DNA of 11,008 nucleotides from Anaerolineae bacterium (GCA_029932895.1 JAOZPF010000010.1:9628-20635), one strand, 5' to 3'; positions 1 to 7,665 are shown, numbered from the stretch's first letter. The notes: generated from the sequence alone by a model not told the origin. Numbers and translations are program-made.

Positions 1-468
1 GTCGGCAAAGCCGGCGGGCACGTCGCGCAGGCCGGACCAGGGTGATGCGGCGCTGTAGCGAGCATAGGGAGCGGCGGTGAGCGGCTGACGCGGTGAGAGG
101 GCGGTGTAGGCCCCGCTGCTATCACCAGGCCGCACACCGATCTGCAACCACAGCGCCGTCCCGTCAAAGACGTCACCCAAGTCCAGCGTCACGGTGAAAA
201 ACCCGTCACTCACGGCCACGTCCCCCACCATCAACGTGCTGCCAACCTGACTCCCGGCGGAAGCATCGTCGTAGAGGCTGAACTGGAAATCGTAACTGCC
301 GTTGGCGGGGGAACCGCCATCCAGCAGGCGGCCTTGGTAGGTAAAGGCAGTGCCCAGAGCAGCGTCACTATCCCGTGGACCAGGTCCCTGAGCGAGGGCC
401 GTGCCCGCGACCAGGAATATCCCCAGAGCCAGAACTCCGACCAAGCGAAAAATATCCCGTCCTTTCAT
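1..468 (-). CDS. Sec-exported surface protein, N-terminal part (3' end beyond window)
   Basis: The open frame starts at ATG 468 and runs without a stop to the left edge, giving 156 residues. The start follows AGGGGGAG, 6 nt upstream, just after the stop of the preceding gene. Residues 1-26 form a classical signal peptide: K/R-rich start, hydrophobic LVGVLALGIFLVAGT, then ALA before Q27. Next comes a domain beginning FTYQGRLLDGGSPANGSYDF (43-62), with QFSLYDDASAGSQVGS, a GFFTVTLDLG stretch, FDGTALWLQIGVR and PRQPLTAAPYA (127-136), then WSGLRDVPAGFAD at the edge. I recognise this signature from secreted proteins of Chloroflexota and Planctomycetes, which often continue into tail-fibre-like or repeat-rich regions; the biochemical role is unknown. 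It lies 13 nt downstream of a lipoprotein gene and is probably in the same operon. Exported status is well supported; what the missing C-terminus holds cannot be said. Confidence 0.85.
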   Translation of the reverse strand, partial: MKGRDIFRLVGVLALGIFLVAGTALAQGPGPRDSDAALGTAFTYQGRLLDGGSPANGSYDFQFSLYDDASAGSQVGSTLMVGDVAVSDGFFTVTLDLGDVFDGTALWLQIGVRPGDSSGAYTALSPRQPLTAAPYARYSAASPWSGLRDVPAGFAD

Positions 469-481
469 CTTCACTCCCCCT

Positions 482-1813
482 TTACTGATTGGTCATTTCA
501 TCGCCGATATACCAGAGAGTATCCTGCCCAGCAGTCGAAGCCACAAGCCAGAGCCGACCGGTAGCATCCACGGTGGCAAAGCGGACGAGCAGCGGATATG
601 TCAGTTCCAGGTTACCAGCGCCAAGCCGGTAGACACTGTCCCAGACAAGCCAGCGTGCGCCGGCAGCGTCCGCGAACAGCGCATCAGCATCAACCCAGCC
701 CTCGGCGATCTCCTGCGTCCAGGCATTCCCATGCCAGTGATAAAGGGCATAGGTGCTGCAACTGGCCCCGCCGCACAGCAGAAACGTCACCCACAGATCG
801 CCGGCGGGGTCTGGATTGATAGAGGTGATGACACCGGGCCGAGTACCTCCTGCTCGTTGCTCCGCAGGCAACGGGAACCTGGCCCATTCATCAGAGACGG
901 GGTCGTAGCGCCACAGGTCGGCCTCGACACCTAGCCAGATATACCCGGCATCATCGCTGGCGACCGCGTTGGCGCAGCCGGAGGCCACCACAGAATCGGC
1001 CCCGTGCCAGGTCTGACCGTCGTACCAACGCACCCCCTGACCGCCAAAGGGGCCTGGCCCGCCCCAATCGCACTCGGTCACCCACACCCCCGCACCGTCC
1101 CGCCGGCCCATTATCGTAAAGACCGGGGTGAGGTCCAGGGCACCGACCTCGCCCATACCCATATCCGCCGCCGTAAAGACTGTCCAGTGCTGATCGGCCA
1201 GGAGGCGCACGTCCTGGGACGTATCCAGCCAGAAATGGCCCGCGCCGTCGCTCTGCCCGTGGCCCACATGCCAGCCGTCGGCGAGGGGGGACCAGCCATC
1301 AGCAGCGCCCCAGGTCGTCCAGGAGACGCCGTCCCAGGCAGAGATGGTAGAGCCATCCTCGCTGACGACCAGGGCGCGGCCGGCGGCGTCGATCCCTGCC
1401 AGGCTGCCGGTATAGTCAGCCAGGAAAGTATTCCAGACACCGTCCACCAGGCGGACGACGCTTTGGTCGGTAGCCAGCCAGAGAGCGCCATCAGGTGCAC
1501 CGTACAGACGAGCACTACTGCCAGGCAGCAACTCGGCAATGGAGCCGACGAGATGGAGCGGGCCGGGGAGCGGGGTAACGGTGGGAACGAGCGTTGGTGT
1601 TGCCGTCGCCGGAGGTGGAGGGGTGTGCGTCGGCGTGGGCAAAGGGGTAGCTGTAGGCACGGGCGGTGCGGTGGCGGAAGGGGTGGGAGGACAGGTGGGG
1701 GACGGTGAAGGGGAGGGCACGTTTGCACAGGAGCACAAGAGTAGGGCAATCGTCAACCCGATCCCAAGCAAGGTCAGGCCTCTTCTGAGAAGTAAACGGG
1801 CCTCGATCTTCAT
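482..1813 (-). CDS. Propeller-type lipoprotein with Pro/Thr-rich linker
   Basis: This 443-residue protein is predicted to be anchored outside the cytoplasmic membrane. ATG 1813 is chosen over an upstream frame opening at 1960 because it has a strong SD (GGAGAGGAG), begins a clean signal sequence, and overlaps the stop of the upstream gene as ATGA. Residues 1-29 are a lipoprotein signal: Arg-rich start, hydrophobic LTLLGIGLTIALLL, lipobox L-C-S-C with Cys29 the likely lipidated residue. Residues 31-84 are a Pro/Thr/Ser spacer. From about 100 to 437 there are short beta-blade units such as GALWLATDQSVVRLVDG, ISAWDGVSWTTW, VRWYDGQTWHG, YIWLGVEADLWRYDP and GRLWLVAS. These resemble the two-component-regulator-propeller repeats of sensor proteins, but no kinase or other cytoplasmic domain follows. 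Function is unknown; sensing, binding or surface display are all possible. It is adjacent to two other exported-protein genes and translationally coupled to a small protein. Confidence 0.88.
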   Translation of the reverse strand: MKIEARLLLRRGLTLLGIGLTIALLLCSCANVPSPSPSPTCPPTPSATAPPVPTATPLPTPTHTPPPPATATPTLVPTVTPLPGPLHLVGSIAELLPGSSARLYGAPDGALWLATDQSVVRLVDGVWNTFLADYTGSLAGIDAAGRALVVSEDGSTISAWDGVSWTTWGAADGWSPLADGWHVGHGQSDGAGHFWLDTSQDVRLLADQHWTVFTAADMGMGEVGALDLTPVFTIMGRRDGAGVWVTECDWGGPGPFGGQGVRWYDGQTWHGADSVVASGCANAVASDDAGYIWLGVEADLWRYDPVSDEWARFPLPAEQRAGGTRPGVITSINPDPAGDLWVTFLLCGGASCSTYALYHWHGNAWTQEIAEGWVDADALFADAAGARWLVWDSVYRLGAGNLELTYPLLVRFATVDATGRLWLVASTAGQDTLWYIGDEMTNQ

Positions 1814-2043
1814 TCGTCTTTCTCCTCTCCGCTCCTCGGTTCGGCGGTCATCACTTCCTGTGTTCCCATGGTGTAAAAGCGAAAGAACTCGACCAACTTT
1901 TCCATCGACTGAAAGAACACGGTGCGGCCACTGGTCACATCCTGCACGCGCCCTCGCCACAGGGGGCCTCCGTTGGGTCCGGTCTGGTCAGCTTCCCACC
2001 AGATACGGACGACAAAGGAACGGACATCGGCAGAACGGCGCAT
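1810..2043 (-). CDS. Small conserved hypothetical protein, SFVVRIWWE type
   Basis: This 77-residue cytoplasmic protein has no signal peptide or membrane segment. TTG 2049, GTG 2046 and ATG 2043 follow each other in frame just after an in-frame TGA; ATG 2043 is preferred because GGTGAG lies 8 nt upstream. The core SFVVRIWWEADQTGPNGGPLWRGRVQDVTSGRTVFF followed by an amphipathic SMEKLVEFFRFY helix matches, from memory, a short family common in Chloroflexota, often near regulators and secreted proteins, with no assigned function. The predicted fold is a small beta-sheet plus one helix. The acidic tail EEKDE ends at TGA 1810-1812, which overlaps the next gene's ATG as ATGA, implying translational coupling to the propeller lipoprotein. 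No function is claimed. Confidence 0.75.
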   Translation of the reverse strand: MRRSADVRSFVVRIWWEADQTGPNGGPLWRGRVQDVTSGRTVFFQSMEKLVEFFRFYTMGTQEVMTAEPRSGEEKDE

Positions 2044-2109
2044 CACCAAATCTCACCAACATTACTGTGACGACGCAAGAAGCAGGAGATAGAGCAAACC
2101 AAGTGCGTT

Positions 2110-2132
2110 CCTCCCCGCAAGCGGTGGGGAGG
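2110..2132 (-). terminator. GC-rich hairpin in the NHL lipoprotein / small gene gap
   Basis: In the 130-nt gap (2044-2173) after the NHL lipoprotein gene, CCTCCCC and GGGGAGG flank a short centre. They form a stem of about 9 bp, including one G-U pair on the plus strand, with a loop of about 5 nt. There is no T-run after it on the minus strand, so it is not a canonical intrinsic terminator; an mRNA stability or processing element is equally possible. I see no convincing promoter in the rest of the gap. Confidence 0.3.
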
Positions 2133-2173
2133 CACAGGAGAACTGGTACGTCCCCTGGCTCCCCCTTTGCCGC

Positions 2174-3703
2174 TCACTTGAACTCGAAGGCGGTGATATA
2201 GGCGTAGCTGCCCGACCAATCGGTGGCAATGACCAGAGAACCATCGCGCAACGCGGCCGCACCCTCAGGGCTGTAGAACCCGCCCTCGGGCCAGGGCGCA
2301 TCGCCGTCATCCACCGCGACGCCGAACTGGGCCACCTGGTTGCCCATCGGGTCCAGCTTCAGCACACTGGCAGGAGTCCACACCGCCACGTACATATTCC
2401 CCTGGTCGTCTATGTTCAGGCTCTGCGGACCGGTGAAACCCAAGGCAGCTCCGCCCAGCCTTCCCAGCAGGTTGCCCTCTGGGTCGAACTTTAGGATCTC
2501 GGCGCCGACAAAGCCCACCACGTAGAGATTGCCGTCCGGCCCCACATCCATTCCAACGGCGGAAAAGTACTCATCGGTGATGGGGAACTCGCCCAAGAAA
2601 TCGCCGCCGGAGGTGAACTTTTGCACCCTGGTGATGTCGTTGCCTTCATCATCCACGTTGTCGTCCAGCACATAGACCGTGCCGTCGTTACCGACTGCCA
2701 CCGCGCTGGGGCTAAAGTCGCCGAACTGCCCTTCGCCAGTGCCAGCCTCGCCCCAACTGGTGACCAGCGCGCCGCCCGGCGCAAAGACAAAGACCTGGTT
2801 GTTCCCCCACGCCGCCACGTAGACGTTGCCGTCAGGGCCGATCTTGACATCGGTAGGATTGTTCAGGTCATCGTGGACGATCAGGTTGACCTGGTTCCCG
2901 GCGGTGTCCAAGACCCAAATGCCGTGGGTGTTGTCAGCCACATAGATCAGGTCATTCGCGTCGGTGTCTACACCGCCCAAAGCGGCAAACTGGTCGGCCC
3001 AGACGCCGCTTTCGCCACCCAGCCGCCAGGCAAAGCCCTCGGGAGCAGGGAAGGGGGTCGCCTCCGGCGCGGCCTCGATCACTGGTCGCACCGCCTCCCC
3101 CTCACCCGGCACACCCACCAGTTCGACAGCGTCGATCTCGTTCCACCCCAGGCCCAGCACCGACTGGTCCACGATGATGTGCACCCCTTGCACCAAAAAG
3201 TCAACCTGGTCAGTCTCGATGGTGAGCACATAGGGGCAGGGTGATTCCACCTCGTTCGGCTCCTGGGTGTAAAAGGGAACATACTCTCCATCCAGGTCTA
3301 TCAGGTCCACCTCGACCACCTGATCGGGGTGGTAAGTTTGGTAGATACTGATCTCGGTGACATAGACAGGGGTGTCATAGTAGGCGTCGAGCCATTCGAC
3401 CGTATCGCTGCCGGCGGAGGCCCAGGCCGTGTCTATGTCACCGCACTCGGACGTATCCGGCTCGCCGGTGACCTGGATGGCGGCCCAGCCGGGTTCGCTC
3501 CACTGGGAGCTGGCGGTGGCGTCCGCAGCCCACTGCCGGATGATGGGGACAGGCGTCGGGGTAGGTGGCGCAGTGGTGGGAGCCGGTGGCGGCTCTGTCG
3601 CAGTCGGGGCAGGGGTCTCTGCCGCGCCCCCGCCACAAGCGACGATGGACAACAGCAATACCAACAGCAATCCCAACTTGAGCAGATTCACTCTTGTCCT
3701 CAT
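2174..3703 (-). CDS. NHL-repeat propeller lipoprotein with N-terminal beta-sandwich domain
   Basis: This 509-residue protein is predicted to be lipid-anchored and exposed outside the membrane. Start ATG 3703 has an SD-like AAAGGGGG about 10 nt upstream. Residues 1-23 are a lipoprotein signal ending S-I-V-A-C (Cys23), followed by GGG and a Pro/Thr-rich spacer (27-54). Residues 57-197 form a discoidin/pappalysin-like beta-sandwich: WAADATASSQWSEPGWAAIQ, CGDIDTAWAS, TPVYVTEISIYQTYHPDQVV, and GWNEIDAVELVG. Cys87 and Cys156 could form a disulfide. From about 225 to the end there are five or six NHL-type blades (IYVADNTHGIWVLD, DGNVYVAAWGNNQVFVF, DGTVYVLDD, DGNLYVVGF, QGNMYVAVW, DGSLVIATDW). NHL propellers bind proteins, nucleic acids or ligands, so the ligand here cannot be inferred; carbohydrate or surface-polymer binding by the sandwich is one possibility. 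It is the first gene after the large regulator, 175 bp downstream. Confidence 0.9.
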   Translation of the reverse strand: MRTRVNLLKLGLLLVLLLSIVACGGGAAETPAPTATEPPPAPTTAPPTPTPVPIIRQWAADATASSQWSEPGWAAIQVTGEPDTSECGDIDTAWASAGSDTVEWLDAYYDTPVYVTEISIYQTYHPDQVVEVDLIDLDGEYVPFYTQEPNEVESPCPYVLTIETDQVDFLVQGVHIIVDQSVLGLGWNEIDAVELVGVPGEGEAVRPVIEAAPEATPFPAPEGFAWRLGGESGVWADQFAALGGVDTDANDLIYVADNTHGIWVLDTAGNQVNLIVHDDLNNPTDVKIGPDGNVYVAAWGNNQVFVFAPGGALVTSWGEAGTGEGQFGDFSPSAVAVGNDGTVYVLDDNVDDEGNDITRVQKFTSGGDFLGEFPITDEYFSAVGMDVGPDGNLYVVGFVGAEILKFDPEGNLLGRLGGAALGFTGPQSLNIDDQGNMYVAVWTPASVLKLDPMGNQVAQFGVAVDDGDAPWPEGGFYSPEGAAALRDGSLVIATDWSGSYAYITAFEFK

Positions 3704-3731
3704 TTCACTTTACCCCCTTTCCACGGTCCAT

Positions 3732-3761
3732 CCTATGGCTGGCAGACCACACGCTGGTCAA
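3732..3761 (-). promoter_or_regulatory. Weak candidate promoter for the lipoprotein group
   Basis: On the minus strand TTGACC (3756-3761) and CATAGG (3732-3737) are separated by 18 nt, upstream of the NHL lipoprotein start. The -35 is good but the -10 matches the TATAAT consensus at only three positions. It is the best pair I found by eye in the 175-bp gap; an activator-dependent promoter would fit a poor -10. Other AT-rich parts of the gap (around 3796-3832) hold no convincing pair. Confidence 0.22.
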
Positions 3762-3866
3762 GTTCCAGACGGCATACCTGTCGGCGTTCCGGTACGGTAA
3801 TAATCTACCACAGTGATGTCGTAGACATATCGCAAGATGGAGGGCGAGAGGGAAAAGAAGTGGCGG

Positions 3867-3888
3867 AAAAAAAGTCGCTCAGGCGCAC
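3867..3888 (-). terminator. Weak intrinsic terminator candidate after the large regulator
   Basis: Reading the minus strand across the regulator's stop codon, GTGCGC...GCGAC (3874-3888) forms a short hairpin of about 5 bp with one bulge and a CTGA loop, followed directly by seven T (3873-3867). A 6-bp stem CGCACC/GGTGCG (3884-3902) lies further upstream and may add stability. The stem is weak for a GC-rich genome, so termination may be partial. Confidence 0.35.
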
Positions 3889-6800
3889 CGTCCGCGGGTG
3901 CGGACGGCGTGGCCCTGCTGGCGCAGGGCAGTCAGGTCGGCGCGGACAGTGCGGGAGGAGACGCCCAACGCGCCAGCCAGGTCGGCGACGGTGGGCATCG
4001 CCCCCACCGCTTTGGCCTCGTCCAGGAGGCGCAGGATGCGCCTCCGGCGCAGGGCCACTTTGCCCTCCCGCTCGGCTATGGCAGCGTCCCGCTCGCCCGC
4101 GTCCACGGTCCAGACAAGGGAGACCAGTTCCGTGACGTCAGGGCGACGATGGGCAGGGATGTCGGCGCGGGCCAGGCGGACACGCAGCCGACCCGGTGGA
4201 GGCAGTTGGGCGAGGGCCGAGGCAATGGCCCGATTGATGCGAGTGCCGGTGCGGTACGTCTCCTGGAGAGCTGGAGCGGTGATCTTGGCGGCTCCCTCCT
4301 CCATAATAGAGGCTGCCTTTTCCAGAGCGGCACGAGCGGCAGCCCAATGGGACACTGCTTCGGCCACGCGATAGTGGTTGTAATAGATACGGTGTGGGTA
4401 CTCGACGCCCGACAGCCCAGCCTCCAACTCTGCCACAGCCTCTCGGCTGTGCCGCCAAGCGCTCTTCCCATCCCCCAGAGCCAGTTCGGCCAGAGCGATG
4501 TAGGAGAGGTCTATCACGGCATAGGCTGGCTCGCCCAGCTCCCGGCGGCGGCGGTAGGCGGCCTTTAGGTGCTCTATGGCTGTGGTCGGATCGCCCTGCA
4601 GGAGGGCCAGCCGCCCCAGCGCAGCCAGGCAATCCCCCTCCCATGATAGGTCCTCCACCTCGCGGAAGAGCGTCAGAGCTATGTCGAGGTGGGAGCGAGC
4701 CGCCGCAAGGTCACCGTCCCGCTCGGCGGGCACCACTCCTAGGTAGAAATGGGCAGCCGCCTGGCGACGCCGGTCGTTCGTGACCTGGCTCAGGCGCAGT
4801 GCCTGGCGGAGCAAGTCCTCGGCGGCCTCTATGTCGCCCAGGTCAAAATGAGTCAGCCCGGCGTTAAACAGAGCGCGTCCGATCTGGTGAGGATCATTGG
4901 TAGCCTTGGTAAGATCCAGACATTCCTGGCCGTAGGAAAAGGCGAGAAAGTAATCCCCTCTGAGACTGGCCGCGCTCGCCAGCCCGATCAGGCAATGAAC
5001 CTGACCGGGGATGTCACTCAGGGAGCGGTAGATGCGGAGCGCCTCTTCGAGATAGCCAGAGGCCTGGGGATAGTCAGTTGTGTAAAGGGCGTTCCAACCA
5101 AGTTGGCTAAGCAGATCAGCCTGGGCGCGACCGTCCCCCAACCGGCGATAGATATCGAGCGCCGCCAGGGCATCCTGGTCGGCGAGGCCGTATCGCCCCT
5201 GTATCCGCTGGTACTCGCTGCGGCGGTACAACGCGTCCGCCACGCGCCCCTCGTCGCCGAGGTCACGGGCCAGGGAGAGCATCTCCTCCAGGTCGCGCCC
5301 CTGTGCCTCCCGGTCACCGATCCAATCCAACACCTCGGCCCGGTCGCAAAGTACATCGTAACGAGCGGCGCGGTCATCGGGCCGGGTGAGCAGGTTCAAC
5401 AGACGATCGTAGCAAGATAGTGCAGATTGGTAGGCAAACTGCTCCCGGGCACGGCTGGCGGCGCGAATAGAGTAATGAATCGCCGGCTCCCGCTTCCCGC
5501 CAGCGGCAAAGTGATGGGCCAGCGCTTCAAACCGCTCGGGGAAGAGGGACTCGATGGCCTGGGCGACCCGCTGATGGAGGCGCTCCCGCTGCGAGGGTGA
5601 AAGCCGATTGTACGCCGCCTGACGTACCTGGTCGTGGCTAAAGCGGTAGCCGCTGTCCGTCTCCACCAAAAGGCCCAGCCGGAGCAATTCGTCGCTAGCC
5701 AGCAGGTACCGATCGGGGGTTTCTAGATCGTGGTCGGAGGTGGAGAGCGCGCAGACGCAGGCCAGCAGGTCGAAATCAACCTCCGTGCCGGCGACAGCAG
5801 CGGCGGCCAAGAGCTTGGCCGCAAGGGGAGAGAGATTGGAGAGCCGATGGCCGATGACCGCTTCGCCTAGGTGGGAGGGGAGGACAACTGGCGCGCCGGC
5901 TACCTCCGCCCAACGCCAGGCCCCGCCGTCGGTGGGCAGGAGATACCCGTCATCCCGCCAGGCCTTGAGGGTCTCTACCAGGTAAAGAGGCACGCCCTCG
6001 CTCTCCCGTGCTAACCGTTTGCTCAGCGTGGAACCCTCCCCCCAAAGGAGGCAATGCACCAGCGCAGTGATGTCGTTGGCATCAAGGCGACCGAGCTCGT
6101 AGCGGGGGAAAGAACATGCCCGGTCCATCGCCTGTAGAGCGTTCCAGACGGCAGGGGTTGCTCGTAGTTCTGCTGTACGGCCAGTGATCAAGAGGAGAAG
6201 GCAGCTCTGTGTCAGATGAGGGAGCAAGAGAGGTAAAAAGGAAAGGCTCTCGGCATCAGCCCATTGGAGGTCTTCCAACACCCAGAGGTGAGGGACAATA
6301 CGCGAGAGGGCCAGAATAAGGGCGACGAGGCCATTGCGCAGCCTCTCGTGGGCCCGAGGCGGGGAAAGATCGGGGAGAGGAGACAACTCCGACAAGGCCC
6401 AAGTGACAACGGGCATCAGCGTCGCGACGGCCTGCAGGTGAGTCGGCTCCACCGAGCGGGCCAGTTGCCGTAGCCGCAGGGGGGTCAGCAGGGGAGTGAT
6501 TGCTGCCACGATGAGCCCGTACGAGAGTGCCTCGACCTCGCCAGACCGAACCAGGGTGGTCGAGATGCCACGCCAGCGGGCGCCGGCGATGACCTCCTCA
6601 GCCAGGCGGCTCTTGCCAATACCCGCCTCCCCCTCGAGGAGAACAATGCCCCCCTGCCCCGCGGCGGCCGCCTCGAGATGCCCCAGCAGTGCCGCCCGCT
6701 CGCTGTCGCGCCCCACCAGCGGCGGCCTCTCCAGGTCAAAGGCAGGGCGACGGGCCGGAGCGGGCAGATGAACCGGCCCCACCTGACGGAGGAAAGGGGC

Positions 6801-7553
6801 TTGGCGAACCAATATCTGGTAGAGCGCCTCGGTCTCCGGAGCAGGGGCCACGTTTAGCTCCTCCCGCAAGGTCTCACGGCAGCGGTGATACTGGGAGATC
6901 GCCTCGGCATCCCGGCCCAGCAGGTGATAGAGCCGCATCAACTCGCGGTGGGCAGCTTCGTGAAAAGGCTCGGCAGCGATCAACCGCCGGGCGATGTCAA
7001 GAGCAGTGGTATAGTCGCCAGCCTGTTTGCGGCGCTCCAGGAGACAGCCCAACATTTCCAGATACAGCCCGTGCAGCCGCTCCCGCTCCAAAAGGACCCA
7101 GTCGTGGTAGAGGCCGTCCAAGAAAGGCCCATGGTACAGATCAATTGCCTCACGCAGGGTCGGCAGGGTGGTGTGCTGGTGCGTTGGCAAACTGGCGGCC
7201 TGGCCCTGTGACCAATCTGCCAGTCCACCGGCCTCCCTATTTGCCAGTTCCTCAAACCGTTCGACGTCGAGCCAATAGGGAGGAGCGGGGTTGAACCAGA
7301 GGCTCTCCTCATCCGCCGCCACGTGATCACCCAGGACACGGCGGACGCGCCAGAGAGTGTCGGAGAGGCGACGGCGAGCCTTGTCCTCTGCCAGATCGGG
7401 CCAGAGGACGGCGGCCAGTATCACGCGAGGGTGACGGCGGTCGCGGAACGTGAGAAGGTAGGCCAGCAAATCATGCGCTCTGCGTGTCGGCAGCCGGACC
7501 GACTGCCCGTCGCGTTCGATCCGCAACCCTCCGAAGGTATAGAGACGCAACAT
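3879..7553 (-). CDS. Giant SARP-type regulator: wHTH-BTAD-AAA-TPR with C-terminal DeoR-like HTH
   Basis: This 1224-residue cytoplasmic transcription regulator starts at ATG 7553, preceded by GGTGGGGGAG 4 nt upstream. In order: OmpR/SARP winged helix (1-95; LYTFGGLRIERDGQ, RRAHDLLAYLL, LWPDLAEDKARRRLSDTLWRVRR); a variable low-complexity loop (101-133); BTAD helical domain (134-250; LYHGPFLDGLYHDWVLLERE, HRELMRLYHLLGRDAEAISQ); AAA/NACHT-like ATPase with Walker A GEAGIGKS (308-315), Walker B LWVLEDLQWAD (423-433), TGRT sensor-like strand (457-460) and winged extension to about 650; TPR-like helical repeats (about 680-1085); and a second HTH (1168-1224; PTVADLAGALGVSSRTVRADLTAL). Family members use ATP hydrolysis and a signal sensed through the TPRs to control oligomerisation and transcription. 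It has its own promoter and precedes a group of exported-protein genes that may be its target (inference). There is no sign of a frameshift over 3.7 kb. Confidence 0.93.
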   Translation of the reverse strand: MLRLYTFGGLRIERDGQSVRLPTRRAHDLLAYLLTFRDRRHPRVILAAVLWPDLAEDKARRRLSDTLWRVRRVLGDHVAADEESLWFNPAPPYWLDVERFEELANREAGGLADWSQGQAASLPTHQHTTLPTLREAIDLYHGPFLDGLYHDWVLLERERLHGLYLEMLGCLLERRKQAGDYTTALDIARRLIAAEPFHEAAHRELMRLYHLLGRDAEAISQYHRCRETLREELNVAPAPETEALYQILVRQAPFLRQVGPVHLPAPARRPAFDLERPPLVGRDSERAALLGHLEAAAAGQGGIVLLEGEAGIGKSRLAEEVIAGARWRGISTTLVRSGEVEALSYGLIVAAITPLLTPLRLRQLARSVEPTHLQAVATLMPVVTWALSELSPLPDLSPPRAHERLRNGLVALILALSRIVPHLWVLEDLQWADAESLSFLPLLLPHLTQSCLLLLITGRTAELRATPAVWNALQAMDRACSFPRYELGRLDANDITALVHCLLWGEGSTLSKRLARESEGVPLYLVETLKAWRDDGYLLPTDGGAWRWAEVAGAPVVLPSHLGEAVIGHRLSNLSPLAAKLLAAAAVAGTEVDFDLLACVCALSTSDHDLETPDRYLLASDELLRLGLLVETDSGYRFSHDQVRQAAYNRLSPSQRERLHQRVAQAIESLFPERFEALAHHFAAGGKREPAIHYSIRAASRAREQFAYQSALSCYDRLLNLLTRPDDRAARYDVLCDRAEVLDWIGDREAQGRDLEEMLSLARDLGDEGRVADALYRRSEYQRIQGRYGLADQDALAALDIYRRLGDGRAQADLLSQLGWNALYTTDYPQASGYLEEALRIYRSLSDIPGQVHCLIGLASAASLRGDYFLAFSYGQECLDLTKATNDPHQIGRALFNAGLTHFDLGDIEAAEDLLRQALRLSQVTNDRRRQAAAHFYLGVVPAERDGDLAAARSHLDIALTLFREVEDLSWEGDCLAALGRLALLQGDPTTAIEHLKAAYRRRRELGEPAYAVIDLSYIALAELALGDGKSAWRHSREAVAELEAGLSGVEYPHRIYYNHYRVAEAVSHWAAARAALEKAASIMEEGAAKITAPALQETYRTGTRINRAIASALAQLPPPGRLRVRLARADIPAHRRPDVTELVSLVWTVDAGERDAAIAEREGKVALRRRRILRLLDEAKAVGAMPTVADLAGALGVSSRTVRADLTALRQQGHAVRTRGRCA

Positions 7554-7636
7554 AACGCTCCCCCACCAAGGCAGCAGTTAGGCAAGGGAATAATGCAGGT
7601 TACCCTCTTTGGCAGCCCCTCTCTGATAACGACCAC

Positions 7637-7665
7637 ATTATATCACAAGATCAGTGGCACTAAAA
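7637..7665 (-). promoter_or_regulatory. Extended -10 promoter for the large regulator, overlapping the cdd stop
   Basis: The minus strand reads TGATATAAT, a perfect TATAAT (7637-7642) with an extended -10 TG one base upstream. The -35 position (TTTTAG, 7660-7665, 17-nt spacer) is poor, as is usual for extended -10 promoters. The hexamer contains the TAA stop of cdd (7638-7640). Predicted transcription start is near 7630, giving a leader of about 75 nt before the regulator's ATG at 7553. No terminator is visible between cdd and this gene, so read-through may add to its expression. Confidence 0.5.

Noticed and set aside
1814..1960. Longer form of the propeller lipoprotein starting at 1960
   Set aside because: It would add 49 residues with no signal sequence, overlap most of the coupled small gene, and hide the lipoprotein signal that starts at ATG 1813.
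3796..3832. TCTAC...GTAGA inverted repeat in the gap after the regulator as an operator
   Set aside because: The arms are only 5 bp with a 12-nt spacer and there is no second copy elsewhere; the match is within chance.
3837..4568. Plus-strand frames opposite the C-terminal half of the regulator
   Set aside because: They are shadows of the minus-strand TPR region and show no domain, signal or ribosome binding site.
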